From NCBI GenBank assembly GCA_009720755.1, contig WNKV01000001.1, positions 248,001 through 312,000 of the forward strand: a stretch of DNA of 64,000 bases, read 5' to 3'. The stretch's first letter is position 1, and every line of letters begins with the position of its first letter. The position numbers and the translations under genes are program-made. Positions 47,488 to 56,339 of this stretch are shown here, piece after piece. Source of the stretch: Rhodoplanes serenus. GTDB taxonomy: Bacteria > Pseudomonadota > Alphaproteobacteria > Rhizobiales > Xanthobacteraceae. The notes beneath the pieces were generated by a model that was given only the letters and a program-made list of their open reading frames with translations, did no database searches and was not told where the DNA came from.

Positions 47488-48045
47488 ATGCCAGCGATCG
47501 CAGACACGGCCCGGACGAGCGACCTGTCGCATGCCAACATCGCATTGGTTCAAAACGGCTTCTCCGCCCTGAGGCGGAGGGATCTCGACGCCTGTGCCGG
47601 GCTCCTCGCGCCGGACCTGATCATAAACCTGGCCGGGATGCCCTTCCAGATGCGGGGCCCTGCCGCCTGGCGGCGGAATGCGGAGGTGCTGTTCGCGGCG
47701 TTCCCCGACGTCCAGATCCACGTCGACGACATCTTCGCGACCAGCGACAAGGTGGCGGTGCGCGCCCGCCTCACCGGCACCCACACCGGCCCGTTTCTCG
47801 GGAACCCGCCCACCGGCAAGCGCTTCGAGTACCACAGCAACGAGCTCTACCGCATCGCCGACGGCAAGATCGCCGAGGAGTGGATCTGCTCGGACATGCT
47901 CACGCTGATGACCCAGATCGGGGCCATTCCGGCGCGGCATCTGATGCTCATGTGGCTCGCCGGATTCCGCATCTGGATCGCGGCCGGATCGGGCCTCGTC
48001 ATCGGCGCCGCGCTGATGCTGCTGTGGCAGCTCGTCCGGGCCTGA
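47488..48045 (+). CDS. SnoaL-like (ester cyclase family) protein with C-terminal membrane helix
   Basis: 185 residues from the ATG at 47488 (GGAAG eight bases upstream); an ATG at 47461 is in frame and would be nearly leaderless. The SnoaL-like domain reads NIALVQNGFSALRRRDLDACAGLLAPDLIINLAGMPFQMRG, VQIHVDDIFATSDKVAVRARLTGTHTG and EYHSNELYRIADGKIAEEWICSDM. The C-terminal helix FRIWIAAGSGLVIGAALMLLWQLV would anchor it to the membrane. Function unknown (hydrolase, isomerase or cyclase). Probably MarR-controlled. Confidence 0.85.
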   Translation: MPAIADTARTSDLSHANIALVQNGFSALRRRDLDACAGLLAPDLIINLAGMPFQMRGPAAWRRNAEVLFAAFPDVQIHVDDIFATSDKVAVRARLTGTHTGPFLGNPPTGKRFEYHSNELYRIADGKIAEEWICSDMLTLMTQIGAIPARHLMLMWLAGFRIWIAAGSGLVIGAALMLLWQLVRA

Positions 48046-48111
48046 CGCGCGATGGGGGCCGGCGATGGGCAGCCCCGGAGCGGCCAAAGAACGATGACCC
48101 GACACATGACG

Positions 48112-48138
48112 GGCGGGCGCGACATGCTCGCGCCCGCC
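48112..48138 (-). terminator. 11-bp hairpin after the chemoreceptor gene
   Basis: Perfect stem GGCGGGCGCGA / TCGCGCCCGCC with a 5-base loop. It starts 9 bp after the stop of the minus-strand chemoreceptor. There is no T-run, so intrinsic termination is plausible but weak. Confidence 0.5.
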
Positions 48139-48146
48139 GTGCTGGG

Positions 48147-49946
48147 TCAGGCGGCCCGCGCCGCCCCGCCGTTCGCCACACCCGCGATGCGATCGCGACG
48201 CCGCTCGGGTCCCGCATAGCCCGGATCGTCGCCCTTGCGGCGGTCGAGCACGCCGGTGCGCAGGCTGTGGAAGAACCTGTTCACCTGGTCGGAGAGCTCT
48301 TCGGCCTGGCCGGCGAGATCGTCGGCCGCCGCCTTCACGGCGCCCGCCGAATGGCTCGCCGAGGCGACCGCCCCGCTCACCGCCTGGATGGTGCTGGCGA
48401 GCGTCGTGTTGCCCTGCACGGCGGTCTGGGCGCTGTGCGAGATCTCCTGCGTGGCCGAGCCCTGCTGCTCGACCGCGCCGGCGATGGTGCTGGTCACATG
48501 GGTGATGTCGCGCATGGCGGTGCCGATCTCGCGCACCGCCTCGACGGCGCTGCGGGTCGAGCCCTGGATGGCGGCCACCTCCTTGGCGATCTCGGCGGTC
48601 GCCTTGGCGGTCTGGGCGGCCAGTGCCTTGACCTCCTGGGCGACGACCGCGAAGCCCTTGCCGGCCTCGCCGGCCCGCGCCGCCTCGATGGTGGCGTTCA
48701 GCGCCAGCAGGTTGGTCTGCTCGGCGATGGCCTGGATCAGCCCGACCACGGTGCCGATCCGCTCGCTCATGGCGGCGAGCCCCTCGATCTCCGACACCGA
48801 GCGGCCGGTCTTGGCGTCGGCGGTCTGCACGACGCCCGCCGCCTGGCCGATCTGCCGGTCGATCTCGCGGATCGAGGCGGCCAGCTCCTCGGCCGCCGCC
48901 GCGACCGTCTGGGCCCCGGCGGCCGCCTGCTGGGACACGCCGGTCGCGACCCCCACCTCGCTGGACGCCTGCGCGGCCGCGGTGTCGATCTCGCGGGCGC
49001 TGTCGCGCATGATCGCGGCGCTGTCGGTGACGGCGCGCAGCATCTCCTCGATCGACGAGCGGAACGCCTCGACGGCCTCGTCGACCTTGCGGTTCTGCTC
49101 GTCGCGGATGCGCTCGCGCTCGTGCTCCTGGCGCTCCATCTCCTCGTGGGCTCGCTCGATCGCCTTGTGCTTGAACGTCTCCACCGCCTGCGCGATGGCG
49201 CCGATCTCGTCCCGGCGGTCGACCCCGAACACCACCACGTCGGCGTTGCCGTCGGCGAGCGCACGCATGGCGTCGGTCAGCTTGCGCAACGGCCGCCGGA
49301 TGTGCAGCGCCGTCAGGTTGGCCGCCACCATGGTGACGAGCAGGATCAGGCCGACGATCAGGCCGGTGCGCTTGAGCATCGCCCAGGTGTAGTCGTCGAG
49401 GTGGTCGACATAGACCCCGGTGCCGATGACCCAGCCCCACGGCTCGAAGCCGGCCACATAGGAGAGCTTGGGCTTCGGTGATGCCGCACCCGGCTTGAGC
49501 TGATCATAGGCGACGAAGCCGGCGCCGTGCCGCTTCACGGTGTCGACGAACAGCGGATAGAGCGCCCGTCCGGCGGCGTCCTTGATGCCGCCGACGTCGC
49601 GGCCGACCTGCTCGGGCCGCAGCGGATGCATCACCATCCGCAGCGTCATGTCGTTGATCCAGAAATAATCGTCCTGGCCGTAGCGGAGCGCCTGAAGGCG
49701 AGCCGCGGCCCGCATTTGGGCCTCGGAGAGCGATACGGTCCCGGCCCGGTGCGCAGCCTCCTCGTCCTTCACGATGCTGAGCGCCAGCGCGGTCAGGTTC
49801 TTCAGCTCGATCTTCTTCTGATCACGGACGGCCTCGATCACGTCGGAGGCGCCCAGAAGCGCGATGGTGACGAGACCGATGGCCCCGAACGCGATGACGG
49901 CATAGAGCTTGGCGCCCAGGGTGAGGGCAAGCCGCAATCTCGGCAT
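48147..49946 (-). CDS. Methyl-accepting chemotaxis protein with sCache-type sensor
   Basis: 599 residues from the ATG at 49946 (AGGAG upstream). First helix [21 protein letters not shown]; periplasmic sCache_2 domain with [28 protein letters not shown] and [22 protein letters not shown]; second helix [22 protein letters not shown] ([21 protein letters not shown]); then the signalling domain with [38 protein letters not shown]. It senses a small ligand and controls CheA. No C-terminal CheR-tethering pentapeptide; the ending ([18 protein letters not shown]) is basic. Confidence 0.95.
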   Translation of the reverse strand: MPRLRLALTLGAKLYAVIAFGAIGLVTIALLGASDVIEAVRDQKKIELKNLTALALSIVKDEEAAHRAGTVSLSEAQMRAAARLQALRYGQDDYFWINDMTLRMVMHPLRPEQVGRDVGGIKDAAGRALYPLFVDTVKRHGAGFVAYDQLKPGAASPKPKLSYVAGFEPWGWVIGTGVYVDHLDDYTWAMLKRTGLIVGLILLVTMVAANLTALHIRRPLRKLTDAMRALADGNADVVVFGVDRRDEIGAIAQAVETFKHKAIERAHEEMERQEHERERIRDEQNRKVDEAVEAFRSSIEEMLRAVTDSAAIMRDSAREIDTAAAQASSEVGVATGVSQQAAAGAQTVAAAAEELAASIREIDRQIGQAAGVVQTADAKTGRSVSEIEGLAAMSERIGTVVGLIQAIAEQTNLLALNATIEAARAGEAGKGFAVVAQEVKALAAQTAKATAEIAKEVAAIQGSTRSAVEAVREIGTAMRDITHVTSTIAGAVEQQGSATQEISHSAQTAVQGNTTLASTIQAVSGAVASASHSAGAVKAAADDLAGQAEELSDQVNRFFHSLRTGVLDRRKGDDPGYAGPERRRDRIAGVANGGAARAA

Positions 49947-50106
49947 GGTCAATGAACTCCTGCGGAAATCGATCGCCCGTCGTATCTCGCTACCATTAAG
50001 AATGCGTAAGGCTAAGCCGTCTTGGTATGAGAACTATCGCATCGGGCGCGTTGCACAGGCGGTGAGCTGCGCCGGCAGATCGCCGGCGCGACGATCGTGG
50101 GACCGT

Positions 50107-50187
50107 CAAGAACTCGCGCGACCAAGAACTCTCACTGCCAAGAACTCGCGGCCGCCAATAACTCGCTCAACCAAGAACTCGCGCGGC
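50107..50187. repeat. Five-copy imperfect 16-bp tandem repeat
   Basis: CAAGAACTCGCGNNNN-type units start at 50107, 50123, 50139, 50156 and 50172 (periods 16, 16, 17, 16). The core CAAGAACTC or CAATAACTC is conserved and the spacer varies. Too short and degenerate for a CRISPR array. Role unknown. Confidence 0.85.
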
Positions 50188-50221
50188 GCAGCGATCCCGG
50201 GTCGGCGCAGCGACCCGGGTC
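50185..50221. repeat. Two-copy 19-bp repeat with a 10-bp palindrome
   Basis: Unit 1 GGCGCAGCGATCCCGGGTC (50185-50203), unit 2 GGCGCAGCGACCCGGGTC (50204-50221, one base shorter). Unit 2 contains the perfect palindrome GACCCGGGTC (50212-50221). Confidence 0.8.
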
Positions 50222-50232
50222 GGCAACCGTCG

Positions 50233-50385
50233 TCAGAGCCGCGGCGTCAGGGTTCCGGGCTGGAGACGGACCGGCGCCTGGCGCAGGATCAGGCTATCGA
50301 GCGTGGGATTGTCGCGCGGCGCCGGCGGGACGCTGCCGGCCAGCAGGCCCCCGGCCATCAACGATACCAGCCCTCGTACTGTCAT
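50233..50385 (-). CDS. Possible 50-residue exported peptide
   Basis: ATG at 50385, hydrophobic start TVRGLVSLMAGGLLAGSVPPAP, then DNPTLDSLILRQAPVRLQPGTLTPRL. GGGGGCGGAG directly precedes the ATG. It has no recognised family; it could be a spurious frame. Reported because it is the only sensible frame in this gap. Confidence 0.3.
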   Translation of the reverse strand: MTVRGLVSLMAGGLLAGSVPPAPRDNPTLDSLILRQAPVRLQPGTLTPRL

Positions 50386-50497
50386 CTCCGCCCCCGCGGT
50401 TGTCACAACCGCGGACGATGACACAACCCAGGGACGGTGGAGTACGGTTTTACTAGGTCAGGCGAAAGTTGCACGCCTGTGTCGCGCCGCTGCCACA

Positions 50498-51262
50498 CTA
50501 CACGTGATCGGCCGTTCCCGGGGCATGCAGGGTCGCGGCGGCGCGGGCCTCGCCCAGCGCACCCCTCTCCCCGGGCCAGCCGCAGGCGGCGAGACGGGCG
50601 CGCAGATGCTTCGGCACCGGCGCGGTGACCCGCACGGGCGGCTTCGACTTCGCCAGCGGCACCACGATCTCGCGGGCGTGCAGGTGCAGCCCCGGGCCGC
50701 CGAAGCGGGGGCCGTGGCCATAGATGGCGTCGCCGAGGATCGGATAGCCCTGCGCGGCGCAGTGAACGCGGAGCTGGTGGGTGCGGCCGGTGAGCGGCGA
50801 CAGCGCCAGCCAGGTCAGCGCCGGCCCGTCCCCTTCGGCCGAGCGGCCCAGCACCCGCCAGGTGGTGACGGCGGGCTGGCCGTCGGGATCGGGCTTCATC
50901 CACCAGCCGCGGGTCTCGTCGAGGCGGCCGAGCGGCAGGTCGATGGTGCCGGTGTCGGACGCCGGGCCGCCCTCGACCACCGCCCAGTAGGTCTTCTGCA
51001 CCTCGCCGTGCTTGAACAGGAGCCCCAGATGGGCGAGCGCCTTGCGGTGGCGCCCCAGCACCAGGCAGCCCGAGGTCTCGCGGTCGAGCCGGTGGGCGAG
51101 CGCCGGCGGCCGCGGCAGGCCGAAGCGCAGCGCGTCGAACCAGTTCTCCAGGCAGTCGCCGCCCTTGGGGCCGCGATGCACCGGCAGCCCGGCCGGCTTG
51201 TCGATCACGATCATCAGCCCGTCCCGGTGCAGGACGCGCCGAACCATCTCTTCCGGTGTCAT
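50498..51262 (-). CDS. RluA-family RNA pseudouridine synthase
   Basis: 254 residues from the ATG at 51262; the ATG at 51292 would overlap the ftsY start. Motifs: VIDKPAGLPVHRG, the catalytic LAHRLDRETSGCLVLGR (Asp of HRLDRxTSG), YWAVVEGGP, LSPLTGRTHQLRVHCAAQGYPILGDAIYG and LHLHAREI. It isomerises uridine in tRNA or rRNA; the exact target (e.g. RluA, RluC or TruC type) is not decided. Divergent from ftsY with 28 bp between starts. Confidence 0.92.
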   Translation of the reverse strand: MTPEEMVRRVLHRDGLMIVIDKPAGLPVHRGPKGGDCLENWFDALRFGLPRPPALAHRLDRETSGCLVLGRHRKALAHLGLLFKHGEVQKTYWAVVEGGPASDTGTIDLPLGRLDETRGWWMKPDPDGQPAVTTWRVLGRSAEGDGPALTWLALSPLTGRTHQLRVHCAAQGYPILGDAIYGHGPRFGGPGLHLHAREIVVPLAKSKPPVRVTAPVPKHLRARLAACGWPGERGALGEARAAATLHAPGTADHV

Positions 51263-51290
51263 GCGGAAAGCTGCTATCACGACGCCCGAC

Positions 51291-52268
51291 ATGACCGATA
51301 GCACCGATCCCCAAGACACCGGCAACGACACTGGCAGCGATGCCGGCAGCCGCCCGAGCTGGTGGCGCCGCCTTTCCAGCGGCCTCAAGCGCACCTCCGC
51401 CTCGATCGGCGGCGCGATCGCCGATCTGGTCACCAAGCGCAAGCTCGACCATGCGGTGATCGAGGAGCTGGAGGAGGCGCTGATCCGCGCCGATCTCGGC
51501 ATCGAGACCGCGGTGGCGATCGCCGGCAAGGTCGGCGAGGGCCGTTACGACAAGCAGGTCTCGGCCGACGAGGTGAAGGCGATCCTGGCCGAGGAGGTCG
51601 AGAAGATCCTGGTGCCGGTGGCCAAGCCGCTGGCGATCGACGCCGCCCGCAAGCCGTTCGTCGTCCTCGTGGTCGGGGTCAACGGCTCGGGCAAGACCAC
51701 CACCATCGGCAAGCTCGCGGCCCGCCTCACGGCGGAGGGCCGCAAGGTGGTGCTCGCCGCCGGCGACACCTTCCGGGCGGCCGCCATCGAGCAGCTCAAG
51801 ATCTGGGGCACCCGCACGGGCAGCCCGGTGATCGCCGGCGCCCAAGGGGGCGACGCCGCCAGCCTCGCCTTCGAGGCGCTGGAGGCCGCACGGACGCGGG
51901 CCGCCGACGTGCTGATCGTCGACACTGCCGGCCGGCTCCAGAACAAGACCGCCCTGATGGGCGAGCTGGAGAAGATCGTCCGCGTCATGCGCAAGGTCGA
52001 CGCCACCGCGCCCCATGCGGTGCTGCTGGTGCTCGACGCCACCGTCGGCCAGAACGCGCTGTCGCAGGTCGAGGTGTTCTCGAAGATCGCCGGCGTCACC
52101 GGCCTGGTGATGACCAAGCTCGACGGCACCGCGCGCGGCGGCATCCTGGTCGCGGTCGCGGCCAAGTTCGGCCTGCCGGTGCACTTCATCGGCGTCGGCG
52201 AGGGCGTCGACGATCTGTCGCCGTTCGCCGCCAAGGATTTCGCCCGCGCGGTGGCGGGGATCGAGTAG
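51291..52268 (+). CDS. ftsY: Signal recognition particle receptor FtsY
   Basis: 325 residues from the ATG at 51291. A short acidic N-terminus (TDSTDPQDTGNDTGSDAG) is followed by the N domain (WWRRLSSGLKRTSASIGGAIADL) and G domain: VVGVNGSGKTTTIGKLAARL, LAAGDTFRAAAIEQL, VLIVDTAGRLQNKTALMGEL, LLVLDATVGQNALSQ, MTKLDGTARGGILV and FIGVGEGVDDLSPF. It is the membrane docking receptor for Ffh (38.6 kb). The short acidic A-domain is usual in Alphaproteobacteria. Confidence 0.97.
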   Translation: MTDSTDPQDTGNDTGSDAGSRPSWWRRLSSGLKRTSASIGGAIADLVTKRKLDHAVIEELEEALIRADLGIETAVAIAGKVGEGRYDKQVSADEVKAILAEEVEKILVPVAKPLAIDAARKPFVVLVVGVNGSGKTTTIGKLAARLTAEGRKVVLAAGDTFRAAAIEQLKIWGTRTGSPVIAGAQGGDAASLAFEALEAARTRAADVLIVDTAGRLQNKTALMGELEKIVRVMRKVDATAPHAVLLVLDATVGQNALSQVEVFSKIAGVTGLVMTKLDGTARGGILVAVAAKFGLPVHFIGVGEGVDDLSPFAAKDFARAVAGIE

Positions 52269-52289
52269 GCGGAGCCTCCTCGACCGCTC

Positions 52290-52396
52290 GTCCCCGCGAA
52301 GGCGGGGACCCAGGAGCGCTACGGCACGACGCCCCCTGGATGCTCACCTGCGCGGGCATGAGCGGAGTGCTGGGACGCGCAGGGTGCCTGCGCCCG
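52290..52396. repeat. REP-like palindromic element between ftsY and gcvH
   Basis: Starts with an 8-bp hairpin GTCCCCGC-GAAG-GCGGGGAC (52290-52309), then CCCAGGAGCGCT and a second GC-rich arm near 52345-52380. This type (CCCCGCGAAGGCGGGG) is a dispersed repeat in alphaproteobacterial genomes, as I recall. Position between convergent genes fits a terminator role. Confidence 0.7.
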
Positions 52397-52762
52397 TCAG
52401 CCCGCGATCAGTGCCTTGTAGCCAGCCTCGTCCAGCAGCGCGTCGACCTCGCCCCGGTCGGCGATCTTGATCTTGAACAGCCAGCCCTTGCCGGTCGGGT
52501 CGGAGTTGACCAGCCCCGGCTCCTGGGTCACCGCCTCGTTCACCTCGGTGACCTCGCCGGCGACCGGCGCGTAGATGTCGGACGCCGCCTTGACGGACTC
52601 GACCACGGCGGCCGCCGTGCCCTGGGTGAAGGTGCAGCCGACCCCGGGCAGCTCCACGAAGACGAGGTCGCCGAGCTGCTCCTGGGCGTGGTCGGTGATG
52701 CCGACGGTCGCGACGTCGCCGTCCAGGCGCAGCCACTCGTGGTCCTTGGTGTACTTCAGCAT
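52397..52762 (-). CDS. gcvH: Glycine cleavage system H protein
   Basis: 121 residues. Lipoyl domain with [32 protein letters not shown] and the lipoylation lysine in [20 protein letters not shown] protein shuttles the aminomethyl group between the P, T and L proteins. Follows gcvT by 33 bp on the minus strand. gcvP is not in the window; downstream is the convergent ftsY. Confidence 0.97.
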   Translation of the reverse strand: MLKYTKDHEWLRLDGDVATVGITDHAQEQLGDLVFVELPGVGCTFTQGTAAAVVESVKAASDIYAPVAGEVTEVNEAVTQEPGLVNSDPTGKGWLFKIKIADRGEVDALLDEAGYKALIAG

Positions 52763-52795
52763 CGCGGGTCTCCGGAGGGTCAGGATCGCGTCTCG

Positions 52796-53947
52796 TCAGG
52801 ATCGCTTGTAGCGGGGCGGCACGAAGGGCAGCGCCGCGACCCGCACCGGCAGGCGCTTGCCACGGACGTCGGCGAACAGGACGGTGCCGACCGCCGCCGC
52901 CGCGACCGGCACATAGCCCATCGCGACCGGCGCGCCAATGCTCGGGCCGAAGCCGCCCGACGTCACCACCCCGACCGGCTCGCCACCGTCCGCCGCGCCG
53001 AACAGGGCCGCCCCCGCCCGCACCGGGGCGCGCCCCTCCGGGGCGAGGCCGACCCGCCGCCGCGCCGCGCCGTCCGCGAGCTGGCGCAGGATCACCTCGG
53101 CACCGGGGAAGCCGCCCGCCCGCACGCCGCCGGTGCGCCGCGCCTTGGGGATGCTCCATTCCAGCGCCCCCTCCACCGGCGTGGTGCCGGGATCGAGATC
53201 GCTGCCGTAGAGACAGAGGCCCGCCTCCAGCCGCAGTGAGTCGCGGGCGCCGAGCCCGACCGGCTGCACCGCCGGATCGGCGACGAGCGCCTCGCACAAC
53301 GCCACGGCGCGGTCGGCCGGCACGCTGATCTCGTAGCCGTCCTCGCCCGTGTAGCCGGAGCGCGACACCAGGCAGGCAGCCCCCGCGAGAGTCAGCGGCC
53401 GCACGTCCATGAAGCGCATGGCGGCGGCCTCGGGCGCGAGCGCCGCCAGCACCGCCTCGGCCTTGGGTCCCTGCACGGCGATCAGGGCACGATCGGCGAG
53501 CGGCTCGACCGCGCAGCGCCCGGCCAGCCGCTCGCGCAGATGCGCCAGGTCGGCGGCCTTGCGGGCGGCGTTGACGACGAGCACGAGGTGGTCGCTCTGG
53601 TTCGACACCATCAGGTCGTCGAGGATGCCGCCGGTGTCGTCGGTGAACACGGCGTAGCGCTGGCGCCCGGGCGGCAGTGAGACGATATCGGCCGGCACCA
53701 GCGTCTCCAGCGCCAGGGCGGCGTCCTCGGCCCGGCCGGACGGCGCCCGCAGCACGATCTGGCCCATGTGGGAGACGTCGAACAGCCCGGCGGACGCGCG
53801 GGTGTGCAGGTGCTCCTGGAGGATGCCGGCGGGATACTGCAACGGCATCGCGTAGCCAGCGAACGGCACCATCTTGGCGCCGAGGCGGCGGTGCAGGGCG
53901 TCGAGCGGCGTGAGCGCCAGGGTGGCGGTATCGGAGGGGTCGGTCAT
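52796..53947 (-). CDS. gcvT: Glycine cleavage system T protein (aminomethyltransferase)
   Basis: 383 residues from the ATG at 53947: TPLDALHRRLGAKMVPFAGYAMPLQYPAGILQEHLHTRASAGLFDVSHMGQI, then DDLMVSNQSDHLVLVVNAARK, YTGEDGYEISV, LGARDSLRLEAGLCLYGSDLD and a C-terminal barrel ending RVAALPFVPPRYKRS. It transfers the methylene group to tetrahydrofolate. First gene of gcvTH; no P-protein gene follows. Confidence 0.96.
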   Translation of the reverse strand: MTDPSDTATLALTPLDALHRRLGAKMVPFAGYAMPLQYPAGILQEHLHTRASAGLFDVSHMGQIVLRAPSGRAEDAALALETLVPADIVSLPPGRQRYAVFTDDTGGILDDLMVSNQSDHLVLVVNAARKAADLAHLRERLAGRCAVEPLADRALIAVQGPKAEAVLAALAPEAAAMRFMDVRPLTLAGAACLVSRSGYTGEDGYEISVPADRAVALCEALVADPAVQPVGLGARDSLRLEAGLCLYGSDLDPGTTPVEGALEWSIPKARRTGGVRAGGFPGAEVILRQLADGAARRRVGLAPEGRAPVRAGAALFGAADGGEPVGVVTSGGFGPSIGAPVAMGYVPVAAAAVGTVLFADVRGKRLPVRVAALPFVPPRYKRS

Positions 53948-54347
53948 GGCAGTCCCGGGGAGCCCGGGCGGCAACGGCGGCGCGGGCGCGCGCACTGTGC
54001 GAGAAGCGCCCGGGACTGGCAAGCCGCGAGCGGCGCCACGATGTCGGCGCCAGGGTCTCGGCGCCGGACACTCGGCCCGCGGCCGCCGCGGCAGCGCCCG
54101 ACTTTCGCGCGTGGCCGGCATACGCCCGAATCGAGACGCCCGCGCCTGGAATTGATCCGGACGCGCATGGACGGTCTCGCCGATCGATGAAAGCATGTCG
54201 CCGCCTGCATCGGTAGCGATGGCGCCAGAGCCGTCACCGATCCTCCCGCCTGAACGACATTTCATCCGCGCGCGCGGCGGCCCCCCGCCGTGCGCGGTGG
54301 CGGACAGGATCGGCACGACAACGATCGAGCGGGCGAGGAGGAGACAA
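53948..54347. other. Divergent gcvT-soxC intergenic region, no gene seen
   Basis: 400 bp holding promoters for both sides. GC-rich; several short open frames without support (for example a 97-codon one, 53944-54237 minus, with arginine-rich sequence). A glycine riboswitch for gcvT was looked for by eye and not recognised, but cannot be excluded. Confidence 0.4.
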
Positions 54348-55625
54348 ATGCCCCCACCCGACCCCGATCCCGCCCTCGGCCGGATGCAGCGCAAACGCCT
54401 GTCCCGCCGCTCCTTCCTGGCCACCGCCTCGACCGGCGCCGCCGGCGCGGCGATCGCCGGCACCGCCGCGGCCGGCACCCTGGCCGACGTGCCGGAGCGG
54501 CTGCCCGGCGCTCCGGTGGGCGCCCGTAGCGCCCGCTCGCCGCATGTGGATCTCGGCCGCATCCCGGAGGCGACGCCCGGCCGGCGCAATCTCGCGCCGG
54601 AGGACGCCATCAACTCGAAGACCCCGCTCCACAAGCTGGTCGGCGTGGTGACGCCCTCGGATCTCCACTACGAGCGCAGCCACTCCGGCGTTCCCGATCT
54701 CGACCCGGCCCAGCACCGGCTGCTGGTGCACGGCATGACGAAGAAGTCCCTGGTGTTCACCATGGACGAGCTGTGGGCGATGCCGTCGGTGTCGCGCATC
54801 GCCTTCCTGGAGTGCTCGGGCAACGGCTGGGAGAACTGGAAGGCGGCCGACGAGACGCTGACGGTCCAGCACACCCACGGCCTGATCAGCACCCACGAAT
54901 GGACCGGCGTGCCGCTCTCGGTGCTGATCGATCTCGTCGGCAAGGAGCGCGGCTCGACCTGGATGCTCGCCGAGGGTGGCGACGCCACCGGCCTCGCCCG
55001 CAGCATCCCGCTCACCGACGAGATCATGAACGAGACGATCGTCGCCTACGCCCAGAACGGCGAGCCGCTGCGACCGGCGCACGGCTACCCGGTGCGGCTG
55101 CTGATCCCCGGCTGGGAAGGCAATCTCAGCATCAAATGGCTGCGCCGGCTGAAGTTCGGCGATGCGCCATTCATGACCCGCTGGGAGACGGCGCGCTACA
55201 CCAGCCTGATGGCGAACGGCAAGGCCAAGCAGTTCCAGCTCCGCCAGGAGATCAACTCGGTGATCACCGCGCCGTCCGGCATGATGGAGATCCGGCCCGG
55301 CTACAATCGCATCACCGGCCTCGCCTGGAGCGGCCACGGCAGCATCGTGCGGGTCGAGGTCAGCACCGACGGCGGCCGCACTTGGGCCGACGCCACCCTC
55401 AACCGGCCGGTGCTGCCGAAGGCGCAGGCGCGCTTCCATCTCGACTGGCGGTGGGACGGCAAGCCGACCAAGATCGTCAGCCGCTCGACCGACGACAAGG
55501 GCCACGTCCAGCCGGACCGCAAGACGGTGATCGGCGAGATGGGGACCAACGCCCTGTTCCACTACAACGCCCAGCAGACCTGGAGCATCGACGACGCCGG
55601 GAGGGTGCGCAATGTCCTGTCGTAA
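54348..55625 (+). CDS. soxC: SoxC-like sulfite dehydrogenase (molybdopterin) with Tat signal
   Basis: 425 residues from the ATG at 54348, with GAGGAGGAG upstream. Twin-arginine signal LSRRSFLATASTGAAGAAIAGTAAA. The molybdopterin domain has RIAFLECSGNGWENW (cysteine ligand to Mo) and VQHTHGLISTHEWTGVPL; the dimerisation domain is IRPGYNRITGLAWSGHGSIVRVEVSTDGGRTW. It oxidises sulfite or protein-bound sulfane in the periplasm. Overlaps the monohaem cytochrome gene by 14 bp. The complete sox cluster (soxXYZAB) is absent from this window. Confidence 0.9.
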   Translation: MPPPDPDPALGRMQRKRLSRRSFLATASTGAAGAAIAGTAAAGTLADVPERLPGAPVGARSARSPHVDLGRIPEATPGRRNLAPEDAINSKTPLHKLVGVVTPSDLHYERSHSGVPDLDPAQHRLLVHGMTKKSLVFTMDELWAMPSVSRIAFLECSGNGWENWKAADETLTVQHTHGLISTHEWTGVPLSVLIDLVGKERGSTWMLAEGGDATGLARSIPLTDEIMNETIVAYAQNGEPLRPAHGYPVRLLIPGWEGNLSIKWLRRLKFGDAPFMTRWETARYTSLMANGKAKQFQLRQEINSVITAPSGMMEIRPGYNRITGLAWSGHGSIVRVEVSTDGGRTWADATLNRPVLPKAQARFHLDWRWDGKPTKIVSRSTDDKGHVQPDRKTVIGEMGTNALFHYNAQQTWSIDDAGRVRNVLS

Positions 55626-56166
55626 CCCCCTCCTCGCCGTCGCGAGCGCCGCGATAGCGGCCGTCGCCCTCGCCGGAGCGGCCGGCGCCAGCGCCCTGGA
55701 GTTCGGGCGGCCGGCGAGCCCCGACGAGATCGCCCTGTGGGACATCGACATCAGCCCCGACGGCCGCGGCCTGCCCAAAGGCAGCGGCACGGTGGCGCGC
55801 GGCAAGGCCGTCTATGCCGAGCAGTGCGCCGCCTGCCACGGCACCGACGGCACCGGCGGCCTCAAGGACCGTCTGGTCGGCGGCCAGGGCACCCTCGCCT
55901 CCGACAAGCCGGTCAAGACGGTGGGCAGCTACTGGCCCTATGCCACGACGCTGTTCGACTATGTGCGCCGGGCGATGCCGTATCAGGCGCCGGGAACGCT
56001 CGGGGTGGACGACACCTACGCGGTCTCGGCCTATATTCTGAGCCTGAACGGGATCGTGGCCGGCGACGCCACCCTCGATCAGGCGAGCCTGCCGCGGGTC
56101 GTCATGCCGAACCGAGATGGCTTCGTGCCCGAGCCCGAGTTCCGGACGATCACCAACTCCCGCTAG
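55612..56166 (+). CDS. SoxD-like monohaem cytochrome c
   Basis: 184 residues; overlaps SoxC by 14 bp. A signal peptide (LLAVASAAIAAVALAGAAGASA) precedes a cytochrome c domain with haem motif EQCAACHGTDGTGG and axial Met in YVRRAMPYQAPGTLG. The mature N-terminus (EFGRPASPDEIALWDIDISPDGRGLP) is SoxD-like. Full SoxD is dihaem; only one CxxCH is present, so it is a short SoxD/SorB type. It should take electrons from the SoxC-like subunit. Confidence 0.9.
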   Translation: MSCRNPLLAVASAAIAAVALAGAAGASALEFGRPASPDEIALWDIDISPDGRGLPKGSGTVARGKAVYAEQCAACHGTDGTGGLKDRLVGGQGTLASDKPVKTVGSYWPYATTLFDYVRRAMPYQAPGTLGVDDTYAVSAYILSLNGIVAGDATLDQASLPRVVMPNRDGFVPEPEFRTITNSR

Positions 56167-56339
56167 GGGCTGGGGTCCGGGCCGCAGCGGGCGCGGTGCC
56201 GCAGCCGGCGCGAGACGCGCAGCGGGACCGACCGCCGGCCACCCGGCCGGCGGAGCTTCGGATCGCACGAGCGAGACCGGCGGGGCGGGCAGGCGGAACA
56301 GCCTGCGGCGGCCTCGCCGCGGCTCGCCGAGGAGACGGC

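Larger units (their letters stand above)
49947..50497. other. Repeat-bearing intergenic region
   Basis: 551 bp between the chemoreceptor start and the RluA stop. Contains a five-copy 16-bp tandem repeat (50107-50187), a two-copy 19-bp repeat (50185-50221) with palindrome GACCCGGGTC, and one possible 50-codon frame (50233-50385). No RNA gene was recognised. Confidence 0.5.

Noticed and set aside
50107..50187. CRISPR array
   Set aside because: Repeat units are only 16 bp with variable bases, no unique 30-bp spacers, and no cas genes in the window.
53948..54347. Glycine riboswitch before gcvT
   Set aside because: No recognisable conserved aptamer core was found by eye; a covariance-model search would be needed to be certain.
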